From positions 1-30,303 of IMG/VR virus record IMGVR_UViG_3300026201_000150: a stretch of DNA of 30,303 nucleotides; one strand, given 5' to 3'. The notes beneath the pieces are model-generated. The model saw nothing but the letters and a program-made list of their open reading frames with translations, made no database searches and was not told the origin of the DNA. Position 1 is the stretch's first letter. Each line of letters begins with the position of its first letter. A program made the translations under genes and the position numbers. Positions 7,385 through 14,954 of this stretch are shown here, one piece after another. The stretch is from a virus.

Positions 7385-9046
7385 ATGATATTATTCAAAG
7401 AACTTACTTACAAAAACTTTCTCTCAACCGGCGCCAACCCAATAACCATACACCTTAACAAAGCAAGATCAACTCTTATTGTTGGTACAAATGGTACAGG
7501 TAAATCTACTATATTGGATGCCATATCCTTTGCTTTATTTAATAAGCCACACCGTAATGTTAAAAGAGGTGGCCTAGTGAATTCAGTAAATGGTAAAGGT
7601 TGTGAGGTTACAATCGAATTTGATACGGCTGGTCACACATGGAAAGTATTACGTGGCATTAAGCCAAATAAGTTTGAAGTCTATCAAGATGGTAACATGA
7701 TAGACCAACAATCAAACGTAAGAGACTATCAAAAATTCTTAGAGCAAAACATTCTAAAGCTTAATCATAAATCATTCCACCAGATTGTCGTTCTCGGTTC
7801 GAGTTCATTTATACCATTTATGCAACTCAAAGCATGGGATAGACGTGATGTTATTGAGGATCTATTAGACATTGGTGTGTTTAGTAAGATGAAGACAGTA
7901 CTAAAAACACGTAATGCTCAAGCAAAAGAATGGGCAAAGAATTCACAAATCGCATTAAATAATCAAAAGGATAAAATAGAGTATCAAAAGAAACATATTA
8001 CTCAATTAGAAGAAATTAATGAAGATGCAAAGAAATCATTTAAGGAAGAGATAAAAGAAACACAAGATAAGATTGATTCTCTAAAAGCTGATTTGGATAA
8101 ATATCCTCTCGGCTTACGCGGTACTCTCAACTCCTTAAGGAAAGTCAGAGAAGGTCTAAATACCGAGAAAGGTAAACACACACATTCTATGAAAGAGCTT
8201 GTAGGCAAAGCAAAATTCTTTGAAGTAAATACTGCTTGCCCAACATGTACTCAAGAGATTAGTACAGATTTAAAAACTTCAATGCTTACAGATGTAAAGG
8301 CACAAGCAAAGCAAACTCAAGAAGATATAGATCTAAACAAAACAAAGTATGATGAGACAATCAAAACATTAGAAAAAGTACAAGATCAAATTACTGAAAT
8401 GTCTAATATCAATTCTAAGATCTCAACACATACAGATAATATGACAAAGCTAGTCAATAAACAAGTGAAAGAAGTTGATATTGATGCACCTGCCAAAGAG
8501 CTTGTGGATATGACCTATGATCTCATCGATATCCAGGACAACCTCACAGAAGCTGAGGATCAGGTATTATATAACAATATTGCCGCTGAGATGCTCAAGG
8601 ATACAGGTATTCGAACGAAAATTATCAGAGAATATTTACCCGCAATGAATGCTCTTATAAACAAATACTTACAGACACTTGACTTCTTTGTTGCGTTTCA
8701 TCTTAATGAAAACTTCGAAGAGACAATCAAATCAAGACATAGAGACGAATTCGTATATGCTAACTTCTCTGAAGGTGAGAAGATGCGTATTGATTTATCA
8801 TTGTTATTTGCATGGAGACAAATAGCAAAGATGAAGAACTCTACAAACACTAACTTACTTATTCTTGACGAAACGTTTGATTCATCTCTTGACGATGAAG
8901 GTACAGACAATCTAATGAAGATCTTAAAGACATTAGAGAAGGGTACAAACACGTTTATTATATCCCACAAACCTGATGTGTTAGAAAGTAAAATGGATCA
9001 AAAGATTCAGTTTATTAAGAGGAACAATTTCTCTACTATACTATAA
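7385..9046 (+). CDS. 46: Recombination endonuclease subunit gp46 (Rad50/SbcC-like ATPase)
   Basis: This is the SMC-like ATPase partner of gp47. In order: Walker A GTNGTGKST (34-42), a coiled coil (about 170-400) interrupted by a zinc hook CPTC (Cys285/Cys288), the ABC signature FSEGEKMR near residue 461, Walker B LLILDETFD near 493-501, and the H-loop ISHKP. At 553 aa it matches T4 gp46 (560). It drives end resection for recombination-dependent replication. A promoter sits directly upstream with almost no room for a leader or a Shine-Dalgarno sequence, so initiation may be on a leaderless message or depend on read-through transcripts. Confidence 0.96.
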   Translation: MILFKELTYKNFLSTGANPITIHLNKARSTLIVGTNGTGKSTILDAISFALFNKPHRNVKRGGLVNSVNGKGCEVTIEFDTAGHTWKVLRGIKPNKFEVYQDGNMIDQQSNVRDYQKFLEQNILKLNHKSFHQIVVLGSSSFIPFMQLKAWDRRDVIEDLLDIGVFSKMKTVLKTRNAQAKEWAKNSQIALNNQKDKIEYQKKHITQLEEINEDAKKSFKEEIKETQDKIDSLKADLDKYPLGLRGTLNSLRKVREGLNTEKGKHTHSMKELVGKAKFFEVNTACPTCTQEISTDLKTSMLTDVKAQAKQTQEDIDLNKTKYDETIKTLEKVQDQITEMSNINSKISTHTDNMTKLVNKQVKEVDIDAPAKELVDMTYDLIDIQDNLTEAEDQVLYNNIAAEMLKDTGIRTKIIREYLPAMNALINKYLQTLDFFVAFHLNENFEETIKSRHRDEFVYANFSEGEKMRIDLSLLFAWRQIAKMKNSTNTNLLILDETFDSSLDDEGTDNLMKILKTLEKGTNTFIISHKPDVLESKMDQKIQFIKRNNFSTIL

Positions 9047-9081
9047 AAAACTTTCATAATATGAATTTGTTTGAAAAATAG

Positions 9082-9111
9082 TTACACGTAGCTGGTGTTT
9101 CGTGTTATAAT
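9082..9111 (+). promoter_or_regulatory. Promoter (TTACAC + TATAAT) before the 58-aa ORF
   Basis: TTACAC (9082-9087) is 18 nt upstream of TATAAT (9106-9111), with CGTGT just before the -10. It lies in the 96-bp gap after gp46. The downstream leader AATAAAAAAGGAC is shared with several other promoters in the window. Confidence 0.65.
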
Positions 9112-9142
9112 ATACCTTGTTAAATAAAAAAGGACATTATAC

Positions 9143-9319
9143 ATGATTACATACACTACCGATATCGATCCAAATATTTCAATTTTTGAACTATTTAAAA
9201 CTTTAAATTTTTTCGCCGCGACTTTAATATCATTAAACGAACAACCAAATTTACCATTACCATCAATAACTATTAAAATTTCCGAGTCAAATCTTAAAAA
9301 ATTTAAAACTCAAATATAA
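9143..9319 (+). CDS. Small ORF, 58 aa, unknown function
   Basis: ATG at 9143 follows a clear ribosome site (AAAAAAGGA, 9126-9134) and a promoter. The frame runs 58 codons to TAA at 9317-9319. The product starts MITYTTDIDPNISIFELFKT, is rich in Phe, Leu, Ile and Asn, and ends in a basic LKKFKTQI. I recognise no family. The first half could be a weak amphipathic helix. Its own promoter and good ribosome site make it a likely real gene, in the position where phages often place small host-takeover proteins; that role is only inference. Confidence 0.6.
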   Translation: MITYTTDIDPNISIFELFKTLNFFAATLISLNEQPNLPLPSITIKISESNLKKFKTQI

Positions 9320-9347
9320 TAAACACACTATTTCTGTGACTATAAAC

Positions 9348-9377
9348 TTACACAAGCGGCTCAATTCATGTTATAAT
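9348..9377 (+). promoter_or_regulatory. Promoter (TTACAC + TATAAT), predicted leaderless start at 9384
   Basis: TTACAC (9348-9353) is 18 nt upstream of TATAAT (9372-9377), with CATGT before the -10. ATG at 9384 is 6 bases beyond the -10 hexamer, the same geometry as at the gp46 and gp43 promoters. Confidence 0.65.
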
Positions 9378-9383
9378 ATACCT

Positions 9384-9542
9384 ATGAGATTGAGAAATAC
9401 ACTATTACAACAGCGGGGTACCGCACCCCGTAATGTCAATGGTATCAATACATTCTCTGGTACACCAATTCGCCGCATCTGGACCAGTAACTTTCCACAC
9501 AAGACTGGTGAAACAGTGTATAATGTACACATAATCAATTAA
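9384..9542 (+). CDS. Possible leaderless small basic protein (52 aa) or structured leader
   Basis: The frame runs from ATG 9384 to TAA at 9540-9542 and encodes a basic 52-residue peptide starting MRLRNTLLQQRG and including GTPIRRIWTS. The frame is open further upstream to an ATG at 9336, but that start lies before the promoter at 9348-9377, so 9384 is more likely. The ORF contains a GC-rich hairpin (9414-9430), and its last third overlaps the repeated promoter element at 9456-9550. It may therefore be untranslated leader or regulatory RNA instead. The peptide GTPxRRIWTS is also encoded by the second element copy after 10708. Confidence 0.35.
   Translation: MRLRNTLLQQRGTAPRNVNGINTFSGTPIRRIWTSNFPHKTGETVYNVHIIN
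9414..9430 (+). other. GC-rich stem-loop in the leader region
   Basis: CGGGGT (9414-9419) and ACCCCG (9425-9430) form a perfect 6-bp stem with a 5-nt loop. It stands out in AT-rich surroundings. No U-run follows, so it is not a standard terminator; it could be a regulatory structure. Confidence 0.45.
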
Positions 9543-9550
9543 AAAAGGAC
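9456..9550 (+). repeat. Promoter-containing element, copy 1 (before the MoxR ATPase)
   Basis: This stretch is closely similar to 10709-10804: a near-identical left block (9456-9488, containing CGCCGCATCTGGACCAGTAA), an ACCAGT...ACTGGT inverted repeat, a TATAAT, GTACACATAA, and AATTAAAAAAGGA. Both copies end at the same distance from their start codon (about 100 nt from the left edge to ATG). Two copies controlling adjacent genes suggests co-regulation. Confidence 0.85.
9495..9524 (+). promoter_or_regulatory. Promoter for the MoxR ATPase gene within element copy 1
   Basis: TATAAT (9519-9524) has CCACAC 18 nt upstream (9495-9500), the position equivalent to TTGTAC in copy 2. Inverted repeat ACCAGT (9483-9488) / ACTGGT (9504-9509) flanks the -35 position, as an operator might. 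Confidence 0.6.
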
Positions 9551-9556
9551 TAAATT

Positions 9557-10708
9557 ATGAATAAAGTGATTGAACAATTAATGACAAAATTTCCAAAAAA
9601 GACTGAATTTACAGCTAAGATGATTAAAGAAGCTGCTATTGCTGTGGGTGAGAATCCTAGATCAGCTTATGTAAATATCAGATATACAAACAATGCACCT
9701 ACGGTACGTCGCGGTGTATATAACTTAGAATCTATGATGCCAAAATCTGCTCGACCAGCCAAAGCTGCTCCTGAAATGGTCAAAGGCGTTGAATCAGTTT
9801 CAAATGACGAAGTCTTTGTTCCTGATTTTGATCCTACTTTTGTTCCATGGGGTAACTTCTCTGAAATTGTAAAAGTACTTAAGTCAGGTATGTTTTATCC
9901 GACTTTTGTATCTGGTTTATCTGGTAATGGTAAGACATTCCAGATCGAACAAGCATGTGCTAAACTTAATCGTGAATATGTACGTGTTCAGATTTCTCCT
10001 GAAACAGACGAAGATGATCTAATCGGTGGTTTTCGTCTGATCAAAGGTGAGACTGTTTTCCAAAAAGGTCCAGTCATCAAAGCTATGGAAGCTGGTGCTG
10101 TCCTTATGATTGACGAGATCGATCGTGGAACAAACAAAATTATGTGTTTACAAGGTGTGCTTGAAGGCAAACCAGTTCTGATCAAAAAGACTGGTGAAGT
10201 TGTTGAGCCTGCCGATGGTTTCAACGTGATTGCGACTGCAAACACAAAAGGTAAAGGTTCAGAGGATGGACGTTACTCAGGAGCAACTATCATTGATGAT
10301 GCTTTCCTAGAGCGTTTCACTATTACTCTTGAGCAGACTTTCCCTACTATGGCAACTGAAGAAAAAATTGTCATGAAGCATATGTCAAAGTTTGAAAAGG
10401 TTGACGAAGAATTTGCTAAGCTACTTGTTGGTTGGGCAGATGCTATTCGTAAGACTTTCTATGATGAAGGTATTGACGAAGTTATTTCAACTCGTCGTTT
10501 GTGCCACATCGTTCAGACTTTCTCTATCTTCGGTAAGAGAGACAAAGCGATTGCTCTTTGTGTAAACCGTTTTGACGATGACACTAAAGAAGCTTTTATA
10601 GATCTTTACGAGAAAGTTGATGCTACTATCAATGAGCCTCAGCTAACAGCTGATGAAGCCGAAGATTCATTCTTTAGTAATCACGCTGATGAGTGGGAGG
10701 ATGAATAA
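9557..10708 (+). CDS. cobS: CobS-like MoxR-type AAA+ ATPase
   Basis: This 383-residue protein is a MoxR/CobS-type AAA+ ATPase. An N-terminal region (1-95) precedes Walker A GLSGNGKT (120-127), Walker B AVLMIDEIDR (181-190), sensor 1 FNVIATANT (222-230) and an arginine-finger-like FLERF (250-254). Marine T4-like phages commonly carry such a gene, usually annotated cobS, a cobaltochelatase subunit of B12 synthesis. MoxR ATPases also act generally as metal-insertion or remodelling chaperones with a VWA partner, and that partner follows directly. Arg is mostly CGT here, unlike the AGA-rich neighbours. True cobalt chelation is not shown. Confidence 0.88.
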   Translation: MNKVIEQLMTKFPKKTEFTAKMIKEAAIAVGENPRSAYVNIRYTNNAPTVRRGVYNLESMMPKSARPAKAAPEMVKGVESVSNDEVFVPDFDPTFVPWGNFSEIVKVLKSGMFYPTFVSGLSGNGKTFQIEQACAKLNREYVRVQISPETDEDDLIGGFRLIKGETVFQKGPVIKAMEAGAVLMIDEIDRGTNKIMCLQGVLEGKPVLIKKTGEVVEPADGFNVIATANTKGKGSEDGRYSGATIIDDAFLERFTITLEQTFPTMATEEKIVMKHMSKFEKVDEEFAKLLVGWADAIRKTFYDEGIDEVISTRRLCHIVQTFSIFGKRDKAIALCVNRFDDDTKEAFIDLYEKVDATINEPQLTADEAEDSFFSNHADEWEDE

Positions 10709-10804
10709 TCTGGCACACCAACTCGCCGCATCTGGACCAGTAAATAGTTGTACAACTGGTCCAAAACGTGATATAATGTACACATAACGAATTAAAAAAG
10801 GAAA
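10709..10804 (+). repeat. Promoter-containing element, copy 2 (before the VWA gene)
   Basis: Second copy of the element at 9456-9550, beginning immediately after the ATPase stop codon. It holds a perfect 9-bp inverted repeat, TGGACCAGT (10733-10741) and ACTGGTCCA (10755-10763), with a 13-nt loop that contains the palindromic -35 region GTTGTACAAC. In copy 1 the arms are shortened to 6 bp. Confidence 0.85.
10748..10777 (+). promoter_or_regulatory. Promoter for the VWA gene within element copy 2
   Basis: TTGTAC (10748-10753) is 18 nt upstream of TATAAT (10772-10777), with ACGTGA before the -10. It is followed by AAAAAAGGA and ATG 10809. The -35 lies in the loop of the inverted repeat. Confidence 0.7.
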
Positions 10805-10808
10805 TATT

Positions 10809-12965
10809 ATGAATTTATCAGCTCAAGAATACCTAGCCAAACTACTTGCCAAAGAGAACTTATCGGTTCAACATGGCAACTATTCTACAGCTAGTTTCGA
10901 TGTTGAGAATAGAGTACTTCGTCTTCCTCTTTGGAAAGACAAAGGTAAAGACGTTTATGATCTTTTAGTTGGTCACGAAGTTGGCCATGCTCTTTATACT
11001 CCAGCTGATGGATGGCACGATTCTGAAAAGAAGATTGGTAAGATTCCACGTGCATATCTTAATATCGTTGAAGACATCCGCATTGAACGTAAGATCATGC
11101 AAACATATCCTGGTATCGTTCGTCGTTTCAAGAATGGTTATAAAGTTCTTTTCGATAGTGATCTTTTTGGCACTAACGAGAGAGATATCAACAAGGCTGG
11201 ACTTATGGACAGACTTAATGTTTCTTCAAAAGGCCGCGGTTATGTTCCAGTTGAATTCTCTAATGAAGAATCTCCATTAGTTAAAGAAGCTATGGAAGTT
11301 GAAACATGGGATGACGTTGTTGCTGTTTGCAAAAAGCTTTATGATTTTATCGAAGATCAAAAAGATCAAGAAGAAGAAAAAGATGAAATTGAAATGGGTA
11401 TGCCAAGTGCTGACGAGGGTGAATCTCCTAAGGACGAAGGTGAAACTCCTATCTCTGGTGATGAGGAAAGCAATGACTCTGGTGAAGGTAATGGTGATTC
11501 TGATGGTGAAGATGAATCTAACGAAGAGCCTACTAGTGCCGAAGTTGCAGATGATAAAGCTCCTGAAGGTCATGAGACTTGGACTGAAGATACTCAAAGA
11601 GAACGCGAAGAAGATTTACTTGAAAAATCTCCTGAGCGTCAATACGAAAGAAGTGGTCAGCCTGAATACTCAAGCGGCATGAGCGATGAGAATATCGAAA
11701 AGATTCTTTACTCTTACGATTATGCTAAATCATTACGTGATGAGTATGTAGAAGATTTGATGGGTGAAAAACTTCGTTATGGTGATGAGAACGCTTATAC
11801 TCACGTAGCTTGTAGAGAAGATTACAATGAGACTAAACTAGTTTACAAGCAACAAGCAAATCTTATGGCGAAAGACTTCGAACGTAAGAAAGCTGCATTT
11901 GAATATTCTCGTGCAACAACTGCTAAGTCTGGTAAACTTGATCCTTTAAAGCTTCATGCTTACAAAACTTCAGAAGATATTTTCTTGACTACTACTCAGT
12001 TAGCTCAAGCAAAGTCACACGGTATCGTAATGTTCCTTGATCTTTCTGGTTCAATGTGTGAGATCATCGAAGATGTTACTGCTCAAGCAATTACTATTGC
12101 TATGTTCTGTCGTCAAGTTAATATTCCTTTCGAGGCATATAACTTTACTTCTACTTCATACTGGAGAGAACGTGGTAAGGGTATTCGTGAGATGGAACAT
12201 AAAGCTGGCGAGTTGCATTCTGACGGTACTAAAGTTGTTGAGATGTTCTCTTCAAAGATGAATAAGAAAACTTTTGACGAAGCTGCTTATGTTTCATTTG
12301 CTATTGCCAAGGCACATAGCTACAATAACAAGCATACTAGCTACCATATATCTGGTCACTATCTTCATGCTCTTGATGCTATGGGTTCAACTCCTCTTAT
12401 CCAAACTGCAATGCTTGCAGCTAAATTGACTAAGGCATTTACACGTAAACATGCAATACAAAACACAAACATTATGTTCCTAACTGACGGATATCCTGAT
12501 GGAATAAATGTTGAACGTGATTCATCTGCTACTGTTATGACTTCACGTGAGACAATGATTAACTTTGAAGGTAAACTGATACGTGGTCAGGGTGGTCGTA
12601 AGATCTATGAGGCTGTTCTTCACAGACTTAAAGAGATAACTGGTGCAACTATTATGGGTTTCCACCTTGCGTATGATGCATCTACTTTCGGACAAGGTTA
12701 TGTTAATGTTGATGAAGACAAAAACTTTCCTGATGTAATCAAATCTTGGAGAAAACTTGGTTTCGGTGCTTGGAAAAATGTTAAAGGTTACGATGACTAT
12801 TTCATTATTAAGATCAATCGTTCAGCAAGGTTTGACTCTGATGTGTTTGAGCCTAAAAAAGCTGACACAATCAATGATCTTAAACGTGAGTTCAAGAAGT
12901 TTGCGAAGACTAAGAAAGGCAACAAGCAATTAGTTTCACGTATTACTGATGCGGTTGCTGCATGA
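10809..12965 (+). CDS. cobT: CobT-like VWA-domain protein with N-terminal HEVGH metallopeptidase-like motif
   Basis: This 718-residue partner of the MoxR ATPase has three parts. The N-terminal domain carries HEVGH (56-60), a zinc-metallopeptidase-like HExxH, followed by LNIVEDIRIERK. A disordered, Asp/Glu/Ser-rich linker spans about 188-270. A C-terminal von Willebrand A domain has the MIDAS motif DLSGSM (near 412-417) and FLTDGYPDG (near 557). This order resembles CobT of the aerobic cobaltochelatase, which pairs with CobS. The HExxH points to a peptidase-related fold, but activity is unproven. CGT codons dominate for Arg, and the stop overlaps the next start by 4 nt. Confidence 0.85.
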   Translation: MNLSAQEYLAKLLAKENLSVQHGNYSTASFDVENRVLRLPLWKDKGKDVYDLLVGHEVGHALYTPADGWHDSEKKIGKIPRAYLNIVEDIRIERKIMQTYPGIVRRFKNGYKVLFDSDLFGTNERDINKAGLMDRLNVSSKGRGYVPVEFSNEESPLVKEAMEVETWDDVVAVCKKLYDFIEDQKDQEEEKDEIEMGMPSADEGESPKDEGETPISGDEESNDSGEGNGDSDGEDESNEEPTSAEVADDKAPEGHETWTEDTQREREEDLLEKSPERQYERSGQPEYSSGMSDENIEKILYSYDYAKSLRDEYVEDLMGEKLRYGDENAYTHVACREDYNETKLVYKQQANLMAKDFERKKAAFEYSRATTAKSGKLDPLKLHAYKTSEDIFLTTTQLAQAKSHGIVMFLDLSGSMCEIIEDVTAQAITIAMFCRQVNIPFEAYNFTSTSYWRERGKGIREMEHKAGELHSDGTKVVEMFSSKMNKKTFDEAAYVSFAIAKAHSYNNKHTSYHISGHYLHALDAMGSTPLIQTAMLAAKLTKAFTRKHAIQNTNIMFLTDGYPDGINVERDSSATVMTSRETMINFEGKLIRGQGGRKIYEAVLHRLKEITGATIMGFHLAYDASTFGQGYVNVDEDKNFPDVIKSWRKLGFGAWKNVKGYDDYFIIKINRSARFDSDVFEPKKADTINDLKREFKKFAKTKKGNKQLVSRITDAVAA

Positions 12966-13654
12966 AGATGAAATTATTTTTAATAGGAACTATTGCTGCT
13001 GGTGTTTTTGCTAACTGGCCGGCAGAAGCTGACTATCAAGAAAATTACTGGTGGAATGGATCTTGGTTTGCCAAGTCCACCAGTGGTATTGAACATATTA
13101 TAACAGACGGAGATCAAGTCACATTTAATTTCCTTACTGACAGATGTCTTGAAGACATTCATAGAGATTGTTATTATAAAAAACTTCGTAGTCAACTCCA
13201 ATCTAAATATGGCGATAAAATGGGTAAGCCAATGATGTATAGATTCTCTGTCAAAAAAGAGAAGTCACATGGAAGTCCTATGAAGATTTGGGAACTTAAA
13301 CCATTTGGTGGTCATACAAATACTGTTCCAACAATTGCAGTAAACACTCATTGGGTTAATATTAAAACTTCAAATGATCATGGAAATAATAATGTAATAT
13401 CTGTTGATTATGATATGCCGGCAGGAGTTTGGAATGATTACGTTATTAAAACTTTACAATCACCAAATGATGACGGATATGTTATAGTAGCATTAAACGG
13501 AAAAGTTATATTTGAGTGGTATGGAAAGACTTCATACGCTCATAGATTTCCTAATCAATTTTGGATAGGTCCATATATTTGTTGTGGGTATCCAGCTAAT
13601 GAACCAAATCACAAATTAGTTTATAAAAATATTACACCTAAGTATGTACATTAA
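12962..13654 (+). CDS. Secreted polysaccharide-lyase-like protein
   Basis: A signal peptide is clear: MKMKLFLIGTIAAGVFANWPAEA, with likely cleavage after Ala23. The mature part (about 207 aa) has features of the concanavalin-like polysaccharide lyase group (alginate/glucuronan/heparin-lyase-like fold): KMGKPMMYRFSVKKE, the WNDYVIKT segment, DGYVIVALNGKVIFEW and FWIGPYICCGYP. Such enzymes cleave uronic-acid polysaccharides by beta-elimination. The gene is joined to the VWA gene by an ATGA overlap, an unexpected place for a secreted enzyme. The KYVH codons at its end carry the next promoter box. A carbohydrate-binding protein without activity is the alternative. Confidence 0.65.
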   Translation: MKMKLFLIGTIAAGVFANWPAEADYQENYWWNGSWFAKSTSGIEHIITDGDQVTFNFLTDRCLEDIHRDCYYKKLRSQLQSKYGDKMGKPMMYRFSVKKEKSHGSPMKIWELKPFGGHTNTVPTIAVNTHWVNIKTSNDHGNNNVISVDYDMPAGVWNDYVIKTLQSPNDDGYVIVALNGKVIFEWYGKTSYAHRFPNQFWIGPYICCGYPANEPNHKLVYKNITPKYVH

Positions 13655-13672
13655 GCCTTTGTGTGATATAAT
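13644..13672 (+). promoter_or_regulatory. Promoter for DUF3310-gene 45 operon: TATGTAC box + TATAAT
   Basis: ATGTAC (13644-13649) is 17 nt upstream of TATAAT (13667-13672), with the extended-10 context TGTGTGA. The box overlaps the end of the lyase-like gene. AATAAAAAAGGAC follows. Confidence 0.75.
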
Positions 13673-13697
13673 AATACCATAATAAAAAAGGACCTAT

Positions 13698-13973
13698 ATG
13701 AAATTTAATGAATTAGAAAACATCCAGGAATTGACAGCGTACGTTGAGAGTACTTACTCTAAACATTATGCTGCTCCGAATGGTGTACAAAGTATGGATC
13801 TAATCTCTGCTTCTGGCTTAGGATTAGATTTTTGTCTTGGCAATGTATTAAAGTATGCGTCAAGATATGGCAAAAAGAACGGAGCAAATCGTGAAGATCT
13901 TATGAAGATCATGCACTATACTCTATTAGCAATTAATGAACATGACTTAAAGGAGTCGAATAATGAAACTTAG
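13698..13973 (+). CDS. DUF3310 family protein
   Basis: The 91-residue protein shows the DUF3310 pattern: HYAAPNGVQSMDLI (from His23), FCLGNVLKYASRYGKK (45-60) and DLMKIMHY (67-74). This small helical family is frequent in phages, often near nucleotide-metabolism or replication genes; its biochemical role is not established. It starts after a good ribosome site (AAAAAAGGA) and overlaps gene 45 by 11 nt, so it leads the clamp operon. Confidence 0.88.
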   Translation: MKFNELENIQELTAYVESTYSKHYAAPNGVQSMDLISASGLGLDFCLGNVLKYASRYGKKNGANREDLMKIMHYTLLAINEHDLKESNNET

Positions 13974-14649
13974 TAATGAAATAAAAGATGTATTGAGTAA
14001 CTTTCAAGGGATCAATAGTAATATTGCTCTTGGTGAAGAAGGCGGATTCATTCGATCAATGTCTACTTCTAAAACACTTATGGCAAAAGCCAATGTAGCA
14101 TTTGAATCACCATATCCATTTGGCATTTATGACTTAGGTGAATTCCTAGCTTGTCTTAATATGTTTGATGATCCTACTCTATCGTTTGATGATGATAAAA
14201 AGTATGTGACAATCACAGATGGTGTTACACAATTTAAATACTACTTCTCTGATATCGACATTCTAACTGTCCCTACAAAAGATATTGCGTTACCATGTAG
14301 CGATATTCAATTTACTCTTACGTTAGACCAGTTAAACCAGCTGCGTAAAGCTTCTGCTACTCTTAAAACAAATCAACTAAGCATTCGTAAAAATGATAGT
14401 GCATCATTTATTGAGTGTATTATTGTTGACAAGCAGAATCCAACTTCAAATCAATTCTCTATGAACATATCTAATTGCAGTATAAATACTTCTGCAGACT
14501 TTGATTTAGTCATAGACATGAATAATTTTAAATTCATCAATGCTGACTCTTATGATTTTGGTATTGATAAGAAGTTAATAGCTTCTGTAATGGCCGGCAA
14601 CACACAATACTGGGTTGCTCTTGATAAAACTACAACATTTAAGGAATAA
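13963..14649 (+). CDS. 45: DNA polymerase sliding clamp gp45
   Basis: This is the trimeric processivity clamp that holds the gp43 polymerase on DNA and, in T4, also activates late transcription through gp55 and gp33. At 228 aa it is the same length as T4 gp45, with a similar start (MKLSNEIKDVLSNFQGINS) and a two-domain beta-rich pattern (YDLGEFLACLNMF in the first half, LVIDMNNFKFINADSYDF and YWVALDKT at the end). It lies in the T4 core order 45-44-62-regA-43. It has AAAGGAG before its ATG and is translated from the DUF3310 promoter. Confidence 0.95.
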   Translation: MKLSNEIKDVLSNFQGINSNIALGEEGGFIRSMSTSKTLMAKANVAFESPYPFGIYDLGEFLACLNMFDDPTLSFDDDKKYVTITDGVTQFKYYFSDIDILTVPTKDIALPCSDIQFTLTLDQLNQLRKASATLKTNQLSIRKNDSASFIECIIVDKQNPTSNQFSMNISNCSINTSADFDLVIDMNNFKFINADSYDFGIDKKLIASVMAGNTQYWVALDKTTTFKE

Positions 14650-14651
14650 TA

Positions 14652-14891
14652 ATGGCAGATAAAAAAACTGAAACAGTTGAAGCTCCTGCGGAGCAACCAA
14701 TTCACACTATTAATCTAGGTGATCTTAATGCTGTAATTCGTATCATTGATGTAGTCACTAAGCGTGGTGCAATCAATGGAGATGAGTTAGCTGATGTTGG
14801 TGCAGTACGTAATAGAATTCAAGAATTCATTACAGCATCTACTCCAGCAGTGGCACAAGCTGAAGTTACTGACGAAACTCCAGCTGAGTAA
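14652..14891 (+). CDS. Small conserved phage protein between genes 45 and 44
   Basis: This 79-residue protein has Glu/Pro/Ala-rich, probably disordered ends and a helical core (about 18-62: INLGDLNAVIRIIDVVTKRG followed by AINGDELADVGAVRNRIQEFI). A core of this type recurs in T4-like cyanophages, where it has no known role. It starts 2 nt after the gp45 stop and its end adjoins the gene 44 promoter. It is likely expressed with the clamp. Confidence 0.7.
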   Translation: MADKKTETVEAPAEQPIHTINLGDLNAVIRIIDVVTKRGAINGDELADVGAVRNRIQEFITASTPAVAQAEVTDETPAE

Positions 14892-14893
14892 GT

Positions 14894-14922
14894 ATGTACT
14901 TTTGACATTTGTGTGGTATAAT
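14894..14922 (+). promoter_or_regulatory. Promoter for gene 44 operon: TATGTAC box + TATAAT
   Basis: ATGTAC (14894-14899) is 17 nt upstream of TATAAT (14917-14922), preceded by TGTGTGG. This copy is nearly identical to the promoter at 13644-13672 across box, -10 and the following AATACCATA. Confidence 0.75.
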
Positions 14923-14954
14923 AATACCATACAAAATTATATTATGAGGTATTC

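Noticed and set aside
9053-9065. Possible terminator after gp46 (TTCAT-AAT-ATGAA followed by TTTGTTT)
   Set aside because: The stem is only five AT-rich pairs and the U-run is broken; it is too weak to call.
11277-11682. Overlapping frames on both strands within the VWA gene (also 10969-11280 and 12037-12261)
   Set aside because: They are shadows of the repetitive acidic linker and high-CGT coding of the VWA gene, with low-complexity Lys/Phe-rich translations and no ribosome sites.
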